Shown: positions 23,405-30,077 of the stretch, piece after piece | Layout: every line of letters begins with the position of its first letter | Position numbering within the stretch: position 1 is the first letter of the stretch | Assembly (NCBI GenBank): GCA_934454405.1 | Contig: CAKSFN010000017.1 | Location: forward strand, 1-43,600 | DNA: 43,600 nt | Reading direction: 5' to 3' | Source: an uncultured Eubacteriales bacterium | GTDB taxonomy: Bacteria > Bacillota > Clostridia > Oscillospirales > UBA644 | Notes under the pieces: model-generated | What the model was told of the DNA's origin: nothing | What the model saw: the letters and a program-made list of their open reading frames with translations, nothing else | Databases searched by the model: none | Made by a program: the position numbers and the translations under genes

Positions 23405-25237
23405 TTATTCAACCGTCACGGATTTTGCAAGGTTGCGGGGTCGGTCAACGTCCCTGCCGAGCAAAAGCGACGTTTCGTAAGCCAGCAGCTGCGAAAATAC
23501 CACGGCGGGAAGCGCGGGAAGCGCTTCTGAACCGTCGGACAGCACAAAAACGGCGTCCGCATATTCTTCGGCGTTCTCAAAATCGCTGCGGCAAACAAGA
23601 ACGACGTAAGCGCCGCGCGCACGGACTTCGCGGATATTGCCCGCAAGTTTGTCGTAGTATTTTTTATCCGTTGCAAGCGCTATAACGGGCGTTCCCTGCT
23701 CAATCAACGCAAGCGTTCCGTGTTTGAGTTCGCCTGCGGCATAGGCTTCGCTGTGAATGTACGAAATTTCTTTCAGTTTCAGAGAACATTCGCTGCAAGC
23801 ATAAAAATCAAGCCCTCTGCCGATAAAGTAAACGTCTTTTTCCGACTTGATCTTTTCGGCTATGGCGTGGATCTCTTCGCGGCGGGAGATGACATCGGCA
23901 ACAGATTTCGGAATATCGTGAAGCAGTCCCGAGCAAAAAGACGAAGCGTAACAGGTATCTATCCTGCCCTTTGCCAGCGCAAGTTTAACGGCGACGAGGG
24001 CAAGCAGCGCAACCTGAGTGGCATACCCTTTTGTGGTCGCGACCGCGATTTCGGGTCCCGCATTCTGATATATCACGCCGTCCGCTTCACGGGCGACCGC
24101 CGAACCGACGGCGTTGACAATTGCCAACGTCTTTTCTCCGTTCCGCTTTGCAAGACGCAAGCCCGCAAGCGTGTCGGCAGTTTCTCCCGATTGGGAAATG
24201 GGAACGGCAAGCGTTTTTCCGAATGTGGCGGGAGGGTCATAACGGTATTCGGAAGCAACGGAAACGACCGTCGGAACGCCCGAAAGTTTTTCGATAAGGT
24301 ACCGTCCGACAAGTCCCGCGTGGGTCGCTGAGCCGCAGGAGATAACGGAAACGCAGTCCGTGTCTTTCCAGATTTCGTCGGTTATTCCGTCCGATGAAAA
24401 ATCGGGAAGTCCGTTTTCATTTATTCGCGGAGCAACGGCGTTGGCAACAGCCGTCGGCTCTTCGCATATCTCTTTGAGCATAAAGTGCGGATAGCCGTTT
24501 TTCTGCGCCGCCGTCACATCGAGGTCGAAACGCTCGGGCTTTTCTTCCTTTTCGGAGCCGTCGCGCTCAATTGTCACCGCGCCGTTTTTACGCACGACGC
24601 AGACCTTATTCTCTTCAAGGCGGATAAAATCCCTTCCGTGAGGCAAAAGCGCCGGAATATCGGACGCGACATAGCCGCCGTCGGGATTGACCGCGACTAT
24701 GAGAGGGCTGTCCTTCCGCACGGTATATATCTCGTCGGGGCGGTCGTAAAAAACGATCGCAAGCGCGTAAGAGCCGCGCAGACGGTCAAGCGCGGAATAT
24801 ATGGCTTTTACGGGCGACGAAAGGCGGCGATATTCGCGGTCGATAAGGTGCGCCGCGCATTCGGTGTCCGTATCGCTCAAAAATTCATAGCCGTCGTTTT
24901 TAAGTTCCTTTTTTAATTCGACGCAGTTGTCGATAATGCCGTTGTGAACGAGCGTAAGCGAACGCGAAGCATGCGGATGCGCGTTTTTCTCGTCGGGCGC
25001 GCCGTGGGTCGCCCAACGGGTATGACCTATTCCGCAGGTTCCCGAAATATCGGTTTTCCTCGCTTTTTCTTCAAGATTTTCAACCCTGCCGCGACACTTG
25101 ACGGTCACGGCGTTCCCGTTCTTGTCAAATACGGCCGTCCCCGCCGAGTCGTAGCCTCTGTATTCGAGAGCGTGAAGACCTTGCAGCAATATTTCTTCGG
25201 CGCAGTTTTCGCCTGTATATCCTATTATTCCGCACAC
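23405..25237 (-). CDS. glmS: Glutamine-fructose-6-phosphate aminotransferase
   Basis: Makes glucosamine-6-phosphate from fructose-6-phosphate and glutamine, the entry step to UDP-GlcNAc. 610 residues from a GTG at 25237, chosen because GGAGGT precedes it and because the processed enzyme must begin with Cys2, the N-terminal nucleophile of its glutaminase domain (CGIIGYTG). The Ntn glutaminase domain covers about 1-230 (RGYDSAG, GHTRWATHG). Two SIS sugar-isomerase domains follow (SCGSATHAG, SQSGETADTL, EAYAAGELKHG), with the conserved end LAKSVTVE. It overlaps the preceding gene by 13 bases, so no glmS ribozyme can lie in an intergenic leader here. Last gene of the glm operon. Confidence 0.98.
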   Translation of the reverse strand: MCGIIGYTGENCAEEILLQGLHALEYRGYDSAGTAVFDKNGNAVTVKCRGRVENLEEKARKTDISGTCGIGHTRWATHGAPDEKNAHPHASRSLTLVHNGIIDNCVELKKELKNDGYEFLSDTDTECAAHLIDREYRRLSSPVKAIYSALDRLRGSYALAIVFYDRPDEIYTVRKDSPLIVAVNPDGGYVASDIPALLPHGRDFIRLEENKVCVVRKNGAVTIERDGSEKEEKPERFDLDVTAAQKNGYPHFMLKEICEEPTAVANAVAPRINENGLPDFSSDGITDEIWKDTDCVSVISCGSATHAGLVGRYLIEKLSGVPTVVSVASEYRYDPPATFGKTLAVPISQSGETADTLAGLRLAKRNGEKTLAIVNAVGSAVAREADGVIYQNAGPEIAVATTKGYATQVALLALVAVKLALAKGRIDTCYASSFCSGLLHDIPKSVADVISRREEIHAIAEKIKSEKDVYFIGRGLDFYACSECSLKLKEISYIHSEAYAAGELKHGTLALIEQGTPVIALATDKKYYDKLAGNIREVRARGAYVVLVCRSDFENAEEYADAVFVLSDGSEALPALPAVVFSQLLAYETSLLLGRDVDRPRNLAKSVTVE

Positions 25238-25911
25238 GGGCGCACCTCCATTTCCACCGAACACTCCGCGCTTTTTACTATTCTGTCCGCAGGAATAACG
25301 CCGCGGACGGAAACGAGCGGATATATTCGTGTATTTTTCCCGACAACAGTTCCGGGATTCAAAACACAGCCGCAGCCGACGTCCGCATTGTCCGCAAGCG
25401 CCGCGCCGAATTTGCGTATTCCCGTATCGTAAACGCCGCCGTCCGTTTTGACGCGAACGGTCGATTTATCCGATTTGAGATTTGAGCATATCGCGCCCGC
25501 GCCGAGATGCGCGCCGTTGCCGAGAACGGAGTCTCCGACATAATTGTAATGCGGCACCTGAACGCGGTTCAGCAGAACGCAGTTTTTGAGTTCCGTGCTG
25601 TTTCCGACAACGCAGTTTTTGCCGAGAACGACGTTCCCGCGAAGAAACGCACCAGGTCGCAGAACACAGCCGTCGCCTATTATCGCGGGCGGCTCTATCG
25701 TCACGTTTTCATATATTTTAACGTCTTTTCCCACAAGAACGCCCTCGGCAATAAGCTCAAAGCCCTCTATCCCGTCCGAGACGAGGTTTTCGGCGTACTC
25801 CCCTATCCGCGGAAGTATTTGCCACGGGTATTCGCATCCGTCGAACAGATTTTTAAGATAAGGAACGGAACAGTCAAAAAGTTCCGCAACTCTTACTTTT
25901 TTTTCATTCAC
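25225..25911 (-). CDS. Left-handed beta-helix acyltransferase (GlmU acetyltransferase-like)
   Basis: A 228-residue protein with hexapeptide repeats (about 55-215), e.g. IGDGCVLRPGAFLRGNVVLG and VLGNGAHLGAGAICSN, which build a left-handed beta helix like the C-terminal acetyltransferase half of GlmU. The pyrophosphorylase half of GlmU is absent: the first ~55 residues are a short helical segment. Wedged between glmM and glmS with overlaps on both sides (8 and 13 bases), it most likely acetylates glucosamine-1-phosphate or is a related nucleotide-sugar protein. The uridylyl transfer step would then be encoded elsewhere. Activity is inferred from context; the fold is clear. Confidence 0.85.
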   Translation of the reverse strand: MNEKKVRVAELFDCSVPYLKNLFDGCEYPWQILPRIGEYAENLVSDGIEGFELIAEGVLVGKDVKIYENVTIEPPAIIGDGCVLRPGAFLRGNVVLGKNCVVGNSTELKNCVLLNRVQVPHYNYVGDSVLGNGAHLGAGAICSNLKSDKSTVRVKTDGGVYDTGIRKFGAALADNADVGCGCVLNPGTVVGKNTRIYPLVSVRGVIPADRIVKSAECSVEMEVRPCAE

Positions 25912-27538
25912 GGCAATGCCCTTTCTTTTTTATAACATTATACATTCTTGCGATATATCTGTCGCACTCTTCTTCCGTGTCACATTCAAGCATTATGCGA
26001 ACGACCGGCTCGGTGCCGCTCGCGCGAAGGAGCGCGCGCCCGTTTTTGCCGAGTTCGGTATTTATCTTTGCATACTCTTCCGCCACGGCGGGGTCGTTCA
26101 ATGCGGAAGCCTTATCTATAACTCTGACGTTCTTTGTTTTTTGCGGAAGCGGAACAACGTCCTCCGCAAGTTTGGAAAGCGGAAGTTTTCTGTCTCGGAT
26201 TTCTTCCGCAAGCATTATTGCGGTCAGAAGACCGTCTCCCGTCGTTGCATATTTTCGCAGGATTATGTGTCCCGACTGCTCTCCGCCGAGACGGTAGCCG
26301 TTCTGCTCCATACATTCAAAAACAAAGCGGTCGCCGACCGATGTGGTCTCATATTTTATACCCGCTTTTTCGAGCGCGCGGAACAGTCCGCCGTTCGACA
26401 TAACGGTTGCAACCACCGTGTTTTTGTCAAGCGCGCCGCGTTCTTTCAGGCGCATTGCGAGAATATAAAGTATCCCGTCGCCGTCCACCACGTTTCCGTG
26501 TTCGTCCACGGCAAGGCATCTGTCCGCGTCGCCGTCAAAAGCAAAGCCCACGTCGAGATGTTCCTCACGGACGAGGCGGCACAGAGCGTCAATATGCGTC
26601 GAGCCGCAGTTTTCGTTCACGTTCAAGCCGTCCGGTGTCGCGCCGATAACATACGTCTGCGCGCCGAGCGCGTCAAACACGGATTTTGCAATCATCCATG
26701 AAGCGCCATTTGCGCAGTCAAGCCCGATACGCATATCGCGGTAAGAATGGGACGCAAGCGAAATAAGATAACCGACGTAACGGTTTCTGCCGGCGACGTG
26801 GTCTACGATTCTGCCGATACGCTCGCGTTTTGCAAGCGGAAGGTCGTCGCCGCGAACGCCGAGGCGATCAAGATCTCCGTCCAAGTATGCCTCGATAAGC
26901 GACGTTGTTTTGTCGTCAAGCTTTTCGCCTCTGGAATTGAGAACTTTTATTCCGTTGTCGTGAAACGGGTTGTGAGAAGCGGTTATCATAATTCCGCAGT
27001 CAAAGCCGTCCTGCCTCGTCACGAAAGCGACGCCGGGAGTTGTTATAACGTGCAGTATATACGCGTCGGCGCCCGAAGAGGTCAACCCCGCGGCAAGCGC
27101 GTATTCAATCATATAGCTCGAACGGCGCGTATCCTTTCCTATCACTATGCGCGGACGGTGATACGGCGCGTGAAAGCCCGAAAGAGGAGACGAAAAGTAC
27201 CAGCCGAGAAATCTTCCGACCTTATAAGCCTGATCGGAAGTCAGCCCGACGTTTGCTTCGCCGCGAAAGCCGTCCGTTCCGAAGTATTTGTTGCCGCCCG
27301 TCGGCTGATTTATGTCGTTGCTTCGCTCTCCGAATATATCCGTATCCTCCCGGATCAGCGCATCGCACGATACGGAAAAAAGCTCGCACAAAAGCAGAAT
27401 TTTGTCAAGCTGCGGCACGGATTGATCCATTTCCCATTTTGAAACGGACTGCCGCGAAACGCCGAGCTTTTCGGCAAGGTCTTCCTGCGAGATCCGCGTT
27501 GCCGAACGCAGCGCGGCTATTTTATTTCCCAATGTCAT
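25904..27538 (-). CDS. glmM: XRE-family DNA-binding domain fused to phosphoglucosamine mutase
   Basis: A 544-residue fusion. Residues 1-62 are an XRE/Cro helix-turn-helix (SQEDLAEKLGVSRQSVSKWE at 17-36). After a ~20-residue linker, residues 84-540 are a full-length GlmM: KYFGTDGFRG, catalytic Ser188 in TASHNP, metal-binding DGDADR (335-340), sugar loop GGEQSGH, phosphate loop RASGTEP. GlmM interconverts glucosamine-6-P and glucosamine-1-P. The ATG at 27538 follows GGGAG, and no Met lies between HTH and enzyme after residue 37, so a separate GlmM start is unlikely. First gene of the glmM-acyltransferase-glmS operon. The HTH suggests a self-regulating enzyme; a perfect palindrome (27640-27654) lies just upstream. 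Confidence 0.95.
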   Translation of the reverse strand: MTLGNKIAALRSATRISQEDLAEKLGVSRQSVSKWEMDQSVPQLDKILLLCELFSVSCDALIREDTDIFGERSNDINQPTGGNKYFGTDGFRGEANVGLTSDQAYKVGRFLGWYFSSPLSGFHAPYHRPRIVIGKDTRRSSYMIEYALAAGLTSSGADAYILHVITTPGVAFVTRQDGFDCGIMITASHNPFHDNGIKVLNSRGEKLDDKTTSLIEAYLDGDLDRLGVRGDDLPLAKRERIGRIVDHVAGRNRYVGYLISLASHSYRDMRIGLDCANGASWMIAKSVFDALGAQTYVIGATPDGLNVNENCGSTHIDALCRLVREEHLDVGFAFDGDADRCLAVDEHGNVVDGDGILYILAMRLKERGALDKNTVVATVMSNGGLFRALEKAGIKYETTSVGDRFVFECMEQNGYRLGGEQSGHIILRKYATTGDGLLTAIMLAEEIRDRKLPLSKLAEDVVPLPQKTKNVRVIDKASALNDPAVAEEYAKINTELGKNGRALLRASGTEPVVRIMLECDTEEECDRYIARMYNVIKKKGHCRE

Positions 27539-27639
27539 TTTTTTCTCCCTTCGGCGGTCGATCTGCCGAGATTTCGGTATACGGGAATATGATACCCTTT
27601 TTATTCCGTTTTTTCAACCAACCGTACATTGAATTTTTC

Positions 27640-27654
27640 GCAACCGACGGTTGC
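27640..27654. promoter_or_regulatory. Perfect 15-bp palindrome, candidate glm operator
   Basis: GCAACCGACGGTTGC, a 7-1-7 perfect inverted repeat, about 12-26 bases downstream of the predicted start of the glmM transcript, a repressor position. A half-site-like CAACCG also occurs at 27619-27624. Confidence 0.55.
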
Positions 27655-27672
27655 ACACTTGTTTACAATCAT

Positions 27673-27678
27673 ATTATA
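27673..27678 (-). promoter_or_regulatory. Candidate -10 of the glm operon
   Basis: Minus strand TATAAT. The nearest -35-like TTGCTT is 20 bases away, so the promoter is weak or needs help. Confidence 0.45.
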
Positions 27679-27989
27679 ACCGCATTTTGCGATTAAAAAA
27701 GCAACTATTTTCGGCTAAATTTTATTTTTTTAAGAGCTTGAAAAAGAAAACAAAACAAAAATACGCCGCATATATCGGTTGCGTATACTAGTATGAAAAA
27801 AAAGGATATAAAAAAACGGCGTTTCTTATATCCTTTATTATTTATTCGATTTTTCGGCGTTAATCAACGATGCGGCATAAAAAAAGAATTTCGAGTGACG
27901 TCTGACACGGATTTTCGGGAAATCCGAGGCTTTCAGGCTGAATTATCGCGTTTTCTCAGGCGGAGGCGTTTTTTACGAAAACAACGATT
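27679..27989. other. Intergenic stretch between glm promoter and crp-like gene
   Basis: No gene seen. It contains the terminator at 27801-27836 and a small hairpin CGGATTT/AAATCCG (27908-27926) without a T-tract. Confidence 0.5.
27801..27836 (-). terminator. Terminator downstream of the Crp/Fnr gene
   Basis: AAAGGATATAA (27801-27811) pairs perfectly with TTATATCCTTT (27826-27836); the minus strand continues with eight T's. Confidence 0.75.
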
Positions 27990-28649
27990 TCAGAAAGAGT
28001 CTGCGTCTGTTTTCAGAAGCTCGAACCTGTTTTTGCGGAAGCGGATCAGCCCGTCGGACTGCATTTTTGACAACTCTTTTGAAAGGGCGGTGCGTTCGAC
28101 GTTAAGATAATCAGCCATACGGCGGCGGTCGAAAGGTATGAAAAATGACGTCGAGCCCGTTCTTTTCGCCTCCCCGGAAAGATACGTCATAACGCGGGCG
28201 CGAACGCTTTTCGGAGATGAACAAAAGATGCGACGCGAAAGCGTAAGGTTCTTTTCCGTCAGCAAACCGAGTGTGTTGGCGACAAATTTCTTTTGCCACG
28301 CGCTGTCGCTTTTTCCGTCAATGAGAGGCGCAAGGCGCAAAAACAGAACACCGCATTTTTCGGCAGCAACGACATCAACCATCAGCGGAACGCCCAAAAA
28401 AGCGTATGTTTCGGCAAAAACGTGACCTCGCGAAACATTATCCAAAATGCCGACATTGCCCCAAACGTCAACATTTTCGATATTGACGCTTCCGAACAGC
28501 ACTACGCCGAGCTCGTCCGTCACGTCGCCGGAATGAAGAACGACCCCGTCTTTTTCATACTCGACTTCCCGGGCGCGTCCGAGCTTCATCATCTCCGAAT
28601 ATTCATCGTCGGTCAGTCCCGCGAAAAGTTTATTGACGATTCTTTTCAT
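27990..28649 (-). CDS. Crp/Fnr family transcriptional regulator
   Basis: A 219-residue regulator from the ATG at 28649, where GAGG sits 5 bases upstream (the open frame starts at 28688). The N-terminal cyclic-nucleotide-binding-like beta roll covers about 15-120 (LHSGDVTDELGVVLFGSVNIE), then a dimerisation helix, then a winged HTH at about 145-215 with DRRRMADYLNVERTALSKELSKMQSDGLI. No N-terminal Cys cluster, so it is not a classic iron-sulfur FNR. The beta roll may bind haem or a small ligand, as in HcpR/ArcR-type clostridial regulators, but this is not shown. It is divergent from a ferredoxin-like gene, and a perfect palindrome between them is its probable operator. Confidence 0.93.
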   Translation of the reverse strand: MKRIVNKLFAGLTDDEYSEMMKLGRAREVEYEKDGVVLHSGDVTDELGVVLFGSVNIENVDVWGNVGILDNVSRGHVFAETYAFLGVPLMVDVVAAEKCGVLFLRLAPLIDGKSDSAWQKKFVANTLGLLTEKNLTLSRRIFCSSPKSVRARVMTYLSGEAKRTGSTSFFIPFDRRRMADYLNVERTALSKELSKMQSDGLIRFRKNRFELLKTDADSF

Positions 28650-28664
28650 AAAAACCTCGATTCT

Positions 28665-28678
28665 GTGGTTATAACCAC
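28665..28678. promoter_or_regulatory. Palindromic operator between Crp/Fnr and ferredoxin genes
   Basis: GTGGTTATAACCAC, perfect 14-bp inverted repeat. Its centre is about -41.5 from the predicted ferredoxin start (class II activator position) and about +15 from the predicted crp-like gene start (repressor position). Confidence 0.65.
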
Positions 28679-28706
28679 CGACTTTCAAGAGAAATTATAC
28701 TATAAT
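28678..28706 (+). promoter_or_regulatory. Promoter of the ferredoxin-like gene
   Basis: Perfect TATAAT (28701-28706) with a poor -35 (CCGACT, 28678-28683) that touches the palindrome, as expected of an activator-dependent promoter. Confidence 0.6.
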
Positions 28707-28722
28707 ACGGTCAGAAAGTCAA
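28694..28722 (-). promoter_or_regulatory. Promoter of the Crp/Fnr gene
   Basis: Minus strand TTGACT (28717-28722), 17-base spacer, TATAAT (28694-28699). It overlaps the opposing ferredoxin promoter. Confidence 0.7.
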
Positions 28723-28737
28723 GGAGGTCAACAAAAT

Positions 28738-29451
28738 ATGAAGCGAAGAATAATAAATATCGACGAAGAAAAATGCAACGGCTGCGGAGCATGCGCACAG
28801 GCGTGCCACGAGGGCGCGATAGGCATGGTGAACGGAAAAGCGAAGCTGCTGCGAGACGATTACTGCGACGGGCTCGGCGACTGCCTGCCTTCCTGCCCGA
28901 CGGGCGCAATCACGTTTGTTGAGCGCGAAGCGGCTGAATACGACGAAAAAGCCGTGTTTGAAAACAAGAAAAAGAAACTTGCGGCGGCAATACCTCACGC
29001 CTGCCCGGGACATCAACTCCGTCGTTTTGAAAGAGCGGATGCGGAAGAATCGAACGATGCAGCAAAAGCGGAAAGACGTTCCGTTTCAAGACTCGGACAA
29101 TGGCCGTGCCAGATAAAGCTCGTTCCCGTCAACGCGCCGTATTTCGACGGAGCAAAGCTGCTTGTGGCGGCGGATTGCGCAGCTTACGCATACGCAAACC
29201 TGCACGAAGACTTTATGAAAGGAAAAATAACGCTGATAGGCTGTCCGAAGCTCGACGGCGCGGATTACAGCGAAAAACTGACCGAGATAATAGCGTCGAA
29301 CGACATCAGGAGCGTGACGGTGGTTCGCATGGAAGTTCCCTGCTGCGGCGGACTTGAAGACGCGACAAAAAAAGCGTTGCGGGCAAGCGGAAAATTCATT
29401 CCGTGGCAGGTCGTTACCCTTTCGCTTGACGGCGGAATAAAAGAAAGCTGA
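28738..29451 (+). CDS. Ferredoxin-like iron-sulfur protein
   Basis: A 237-residue cytoplasmic protein. The N-terminal ferredoxin domain has a complete first cluster motif CNGCGACAQAC (residues about 13-23). The second, CDGLGDCLPSCP, has Leu where the second Cys would be, leaving three of the usual four. A C-terminal domain (about 115-235) contains further Cys residues (WPCQIK, IGCPKLDG, VPCCGG), which may hold another cluster or be redox active. This architecture recurs beside Crp/Fnr genes in anaerobes and is thought to relate to redox or nitrosative stress, but the reaction is unknown. AAGGAGGT precedes the ATG. Single-gene unit with its own activator-type promoter and terminator. Confidence 0.85.
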   Translation: MKRRIINIDEEKCNGCGACAQACHEGAIGMVNGKAKLLRDDYCDGLGDCLPSCPTGAITFVEREAAEYDEKAVFENKKKKLAAAIPHACPGHQLRRFERADAEESNDAAKAERRSVSRLGQWPCQIKLVPVNAPYFDGAKLLVAADCAAYAYANLHEDFMKGKITLIGCPKLDGADYSEKLTEIIASNDIRSVTVVRMEVPCCGGLEDATKKALRASGKFIPWQVVTLSLDGGIKES

Positions 29452-29456
29452 AAAAG

Positions 29457-29489
29457 AAGGTCGTCCGATAAGGGGGCGACCTTTTTTTC
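29457..29489 (+). terminator. Terminator of the ferredoxin-like gene
   Basis: AAGGTCG pairs with CGACCTT, followed by a run of T's. Confidence 0.85.
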
Positions 29490-29539
29490 CGAAAAACAAC
29501 GGTAAAAACGAATTTTACAAAAGAAAACGGCGTTACCAC

Positions 29540-29568
29540 TTGATTTTTTGCCGTAAAGGTGATAAAAT
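29540..29568 (+). promoter_or_regulatory. Promoter of the DtxR-family gene
   Basis: TTGATT (29540-29545), 17-base spacer, TAAAAT (29563-29568). Confidence 0.7.
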
Positions 29569-29609
29569 ATAATATAATAACAACGAACGCGCTCATAAAG
29601 GAGATTATT

Positions 29610-29993
29610 ATGCATTTACAGGAATCGGGAGAAATGTATCTTGAAACAATTCTTATATTGTCCCGAAAGGGCGCGGTGCGGTCTCTTGACGTTGCCGAAT
29701 ATATGGGGTTCTCGAAGCCGAGCGTCAGCCGCGCGGTCGGACTTCTCAAAAACGGCGGCTATATCCGCGTTGACGACGACGGGTTTCTGACGCTGACGAA
29801 AGAGGGACACGAGATCGCCGACAAAATATATGAACGGCACACGGTTCTGACATCATTTTTAACGCGTCTCGGCGTTGACCCCGAAATTGCGGCGGAGGAC
29901 GCCTGCAAGATCGAACACGACATCAGCGACGAATCGTTTGAAGCGATAAAGCATCACGCCGTCAGCGGCGAGCTGCCGAAAAAAAACAACTAA
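29610..29993 (+). CDS. DtxR/MntR-family metal-dependent regulator
   Basis: A 127-residue metal-sensing repressor from the ATG at 29610 (AGGAGA upstream; the open frame begins at 29559). The winged HTH covers about 1-70 (SLDVAEYMGFSKPSVSRAVGLLK), then the helical dimerisation/metal domain. There is no SH3-like third domain, so the size is that of MntR. The metal ligands, however, read as Met9, Glu12, His77, Cys99, Glu102 and His103. MntR has Asp and Glu where this protein has Met9 and Cys99; DtxR/IdeR iron sensors have Met and Cys there. It may therefore sense iron rather than manganese. No transporter gene is adjacent. Own promoter and terminator. Confidence 0.9.
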   Translation: MHLQESGEMYLETILILSRKGAVRSLDVAEYMGFSKPSVSRAVGLLKNGGYIRVDDDGFLTLTKEGHEIADKIYERHTVLTSFLTRLGVDPEIAAEDACKIEHDISDESFEAIKHHAVSGELPKKNN

Positions 29994-30008
29994 ACAACGG
30001 CTTTGCAT

Positions 30009-30038
30009 AAAAAGACCTCCGAGGCGGAGGTCTTTTTT
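30009..30038. terminator. Bidirectional terminator
   Basis: AAAAAGACCTCC (30009-30020) pairs with GGAGGTCTTTTTT (30026-30038) between two convergent genes. Confidence 0.9.
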
Positions 30039-30077
30039 AATGTTTTGTCAGATTGAAAAACTCGGATGAAGTATGTC

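Noticed and set aside
25225..25300. Possible glmS ribozyme before glmS
   Set aside because: The glmS start lies inside the preceding coding sequence and the ribozyme core was not recognised there or before glmM.
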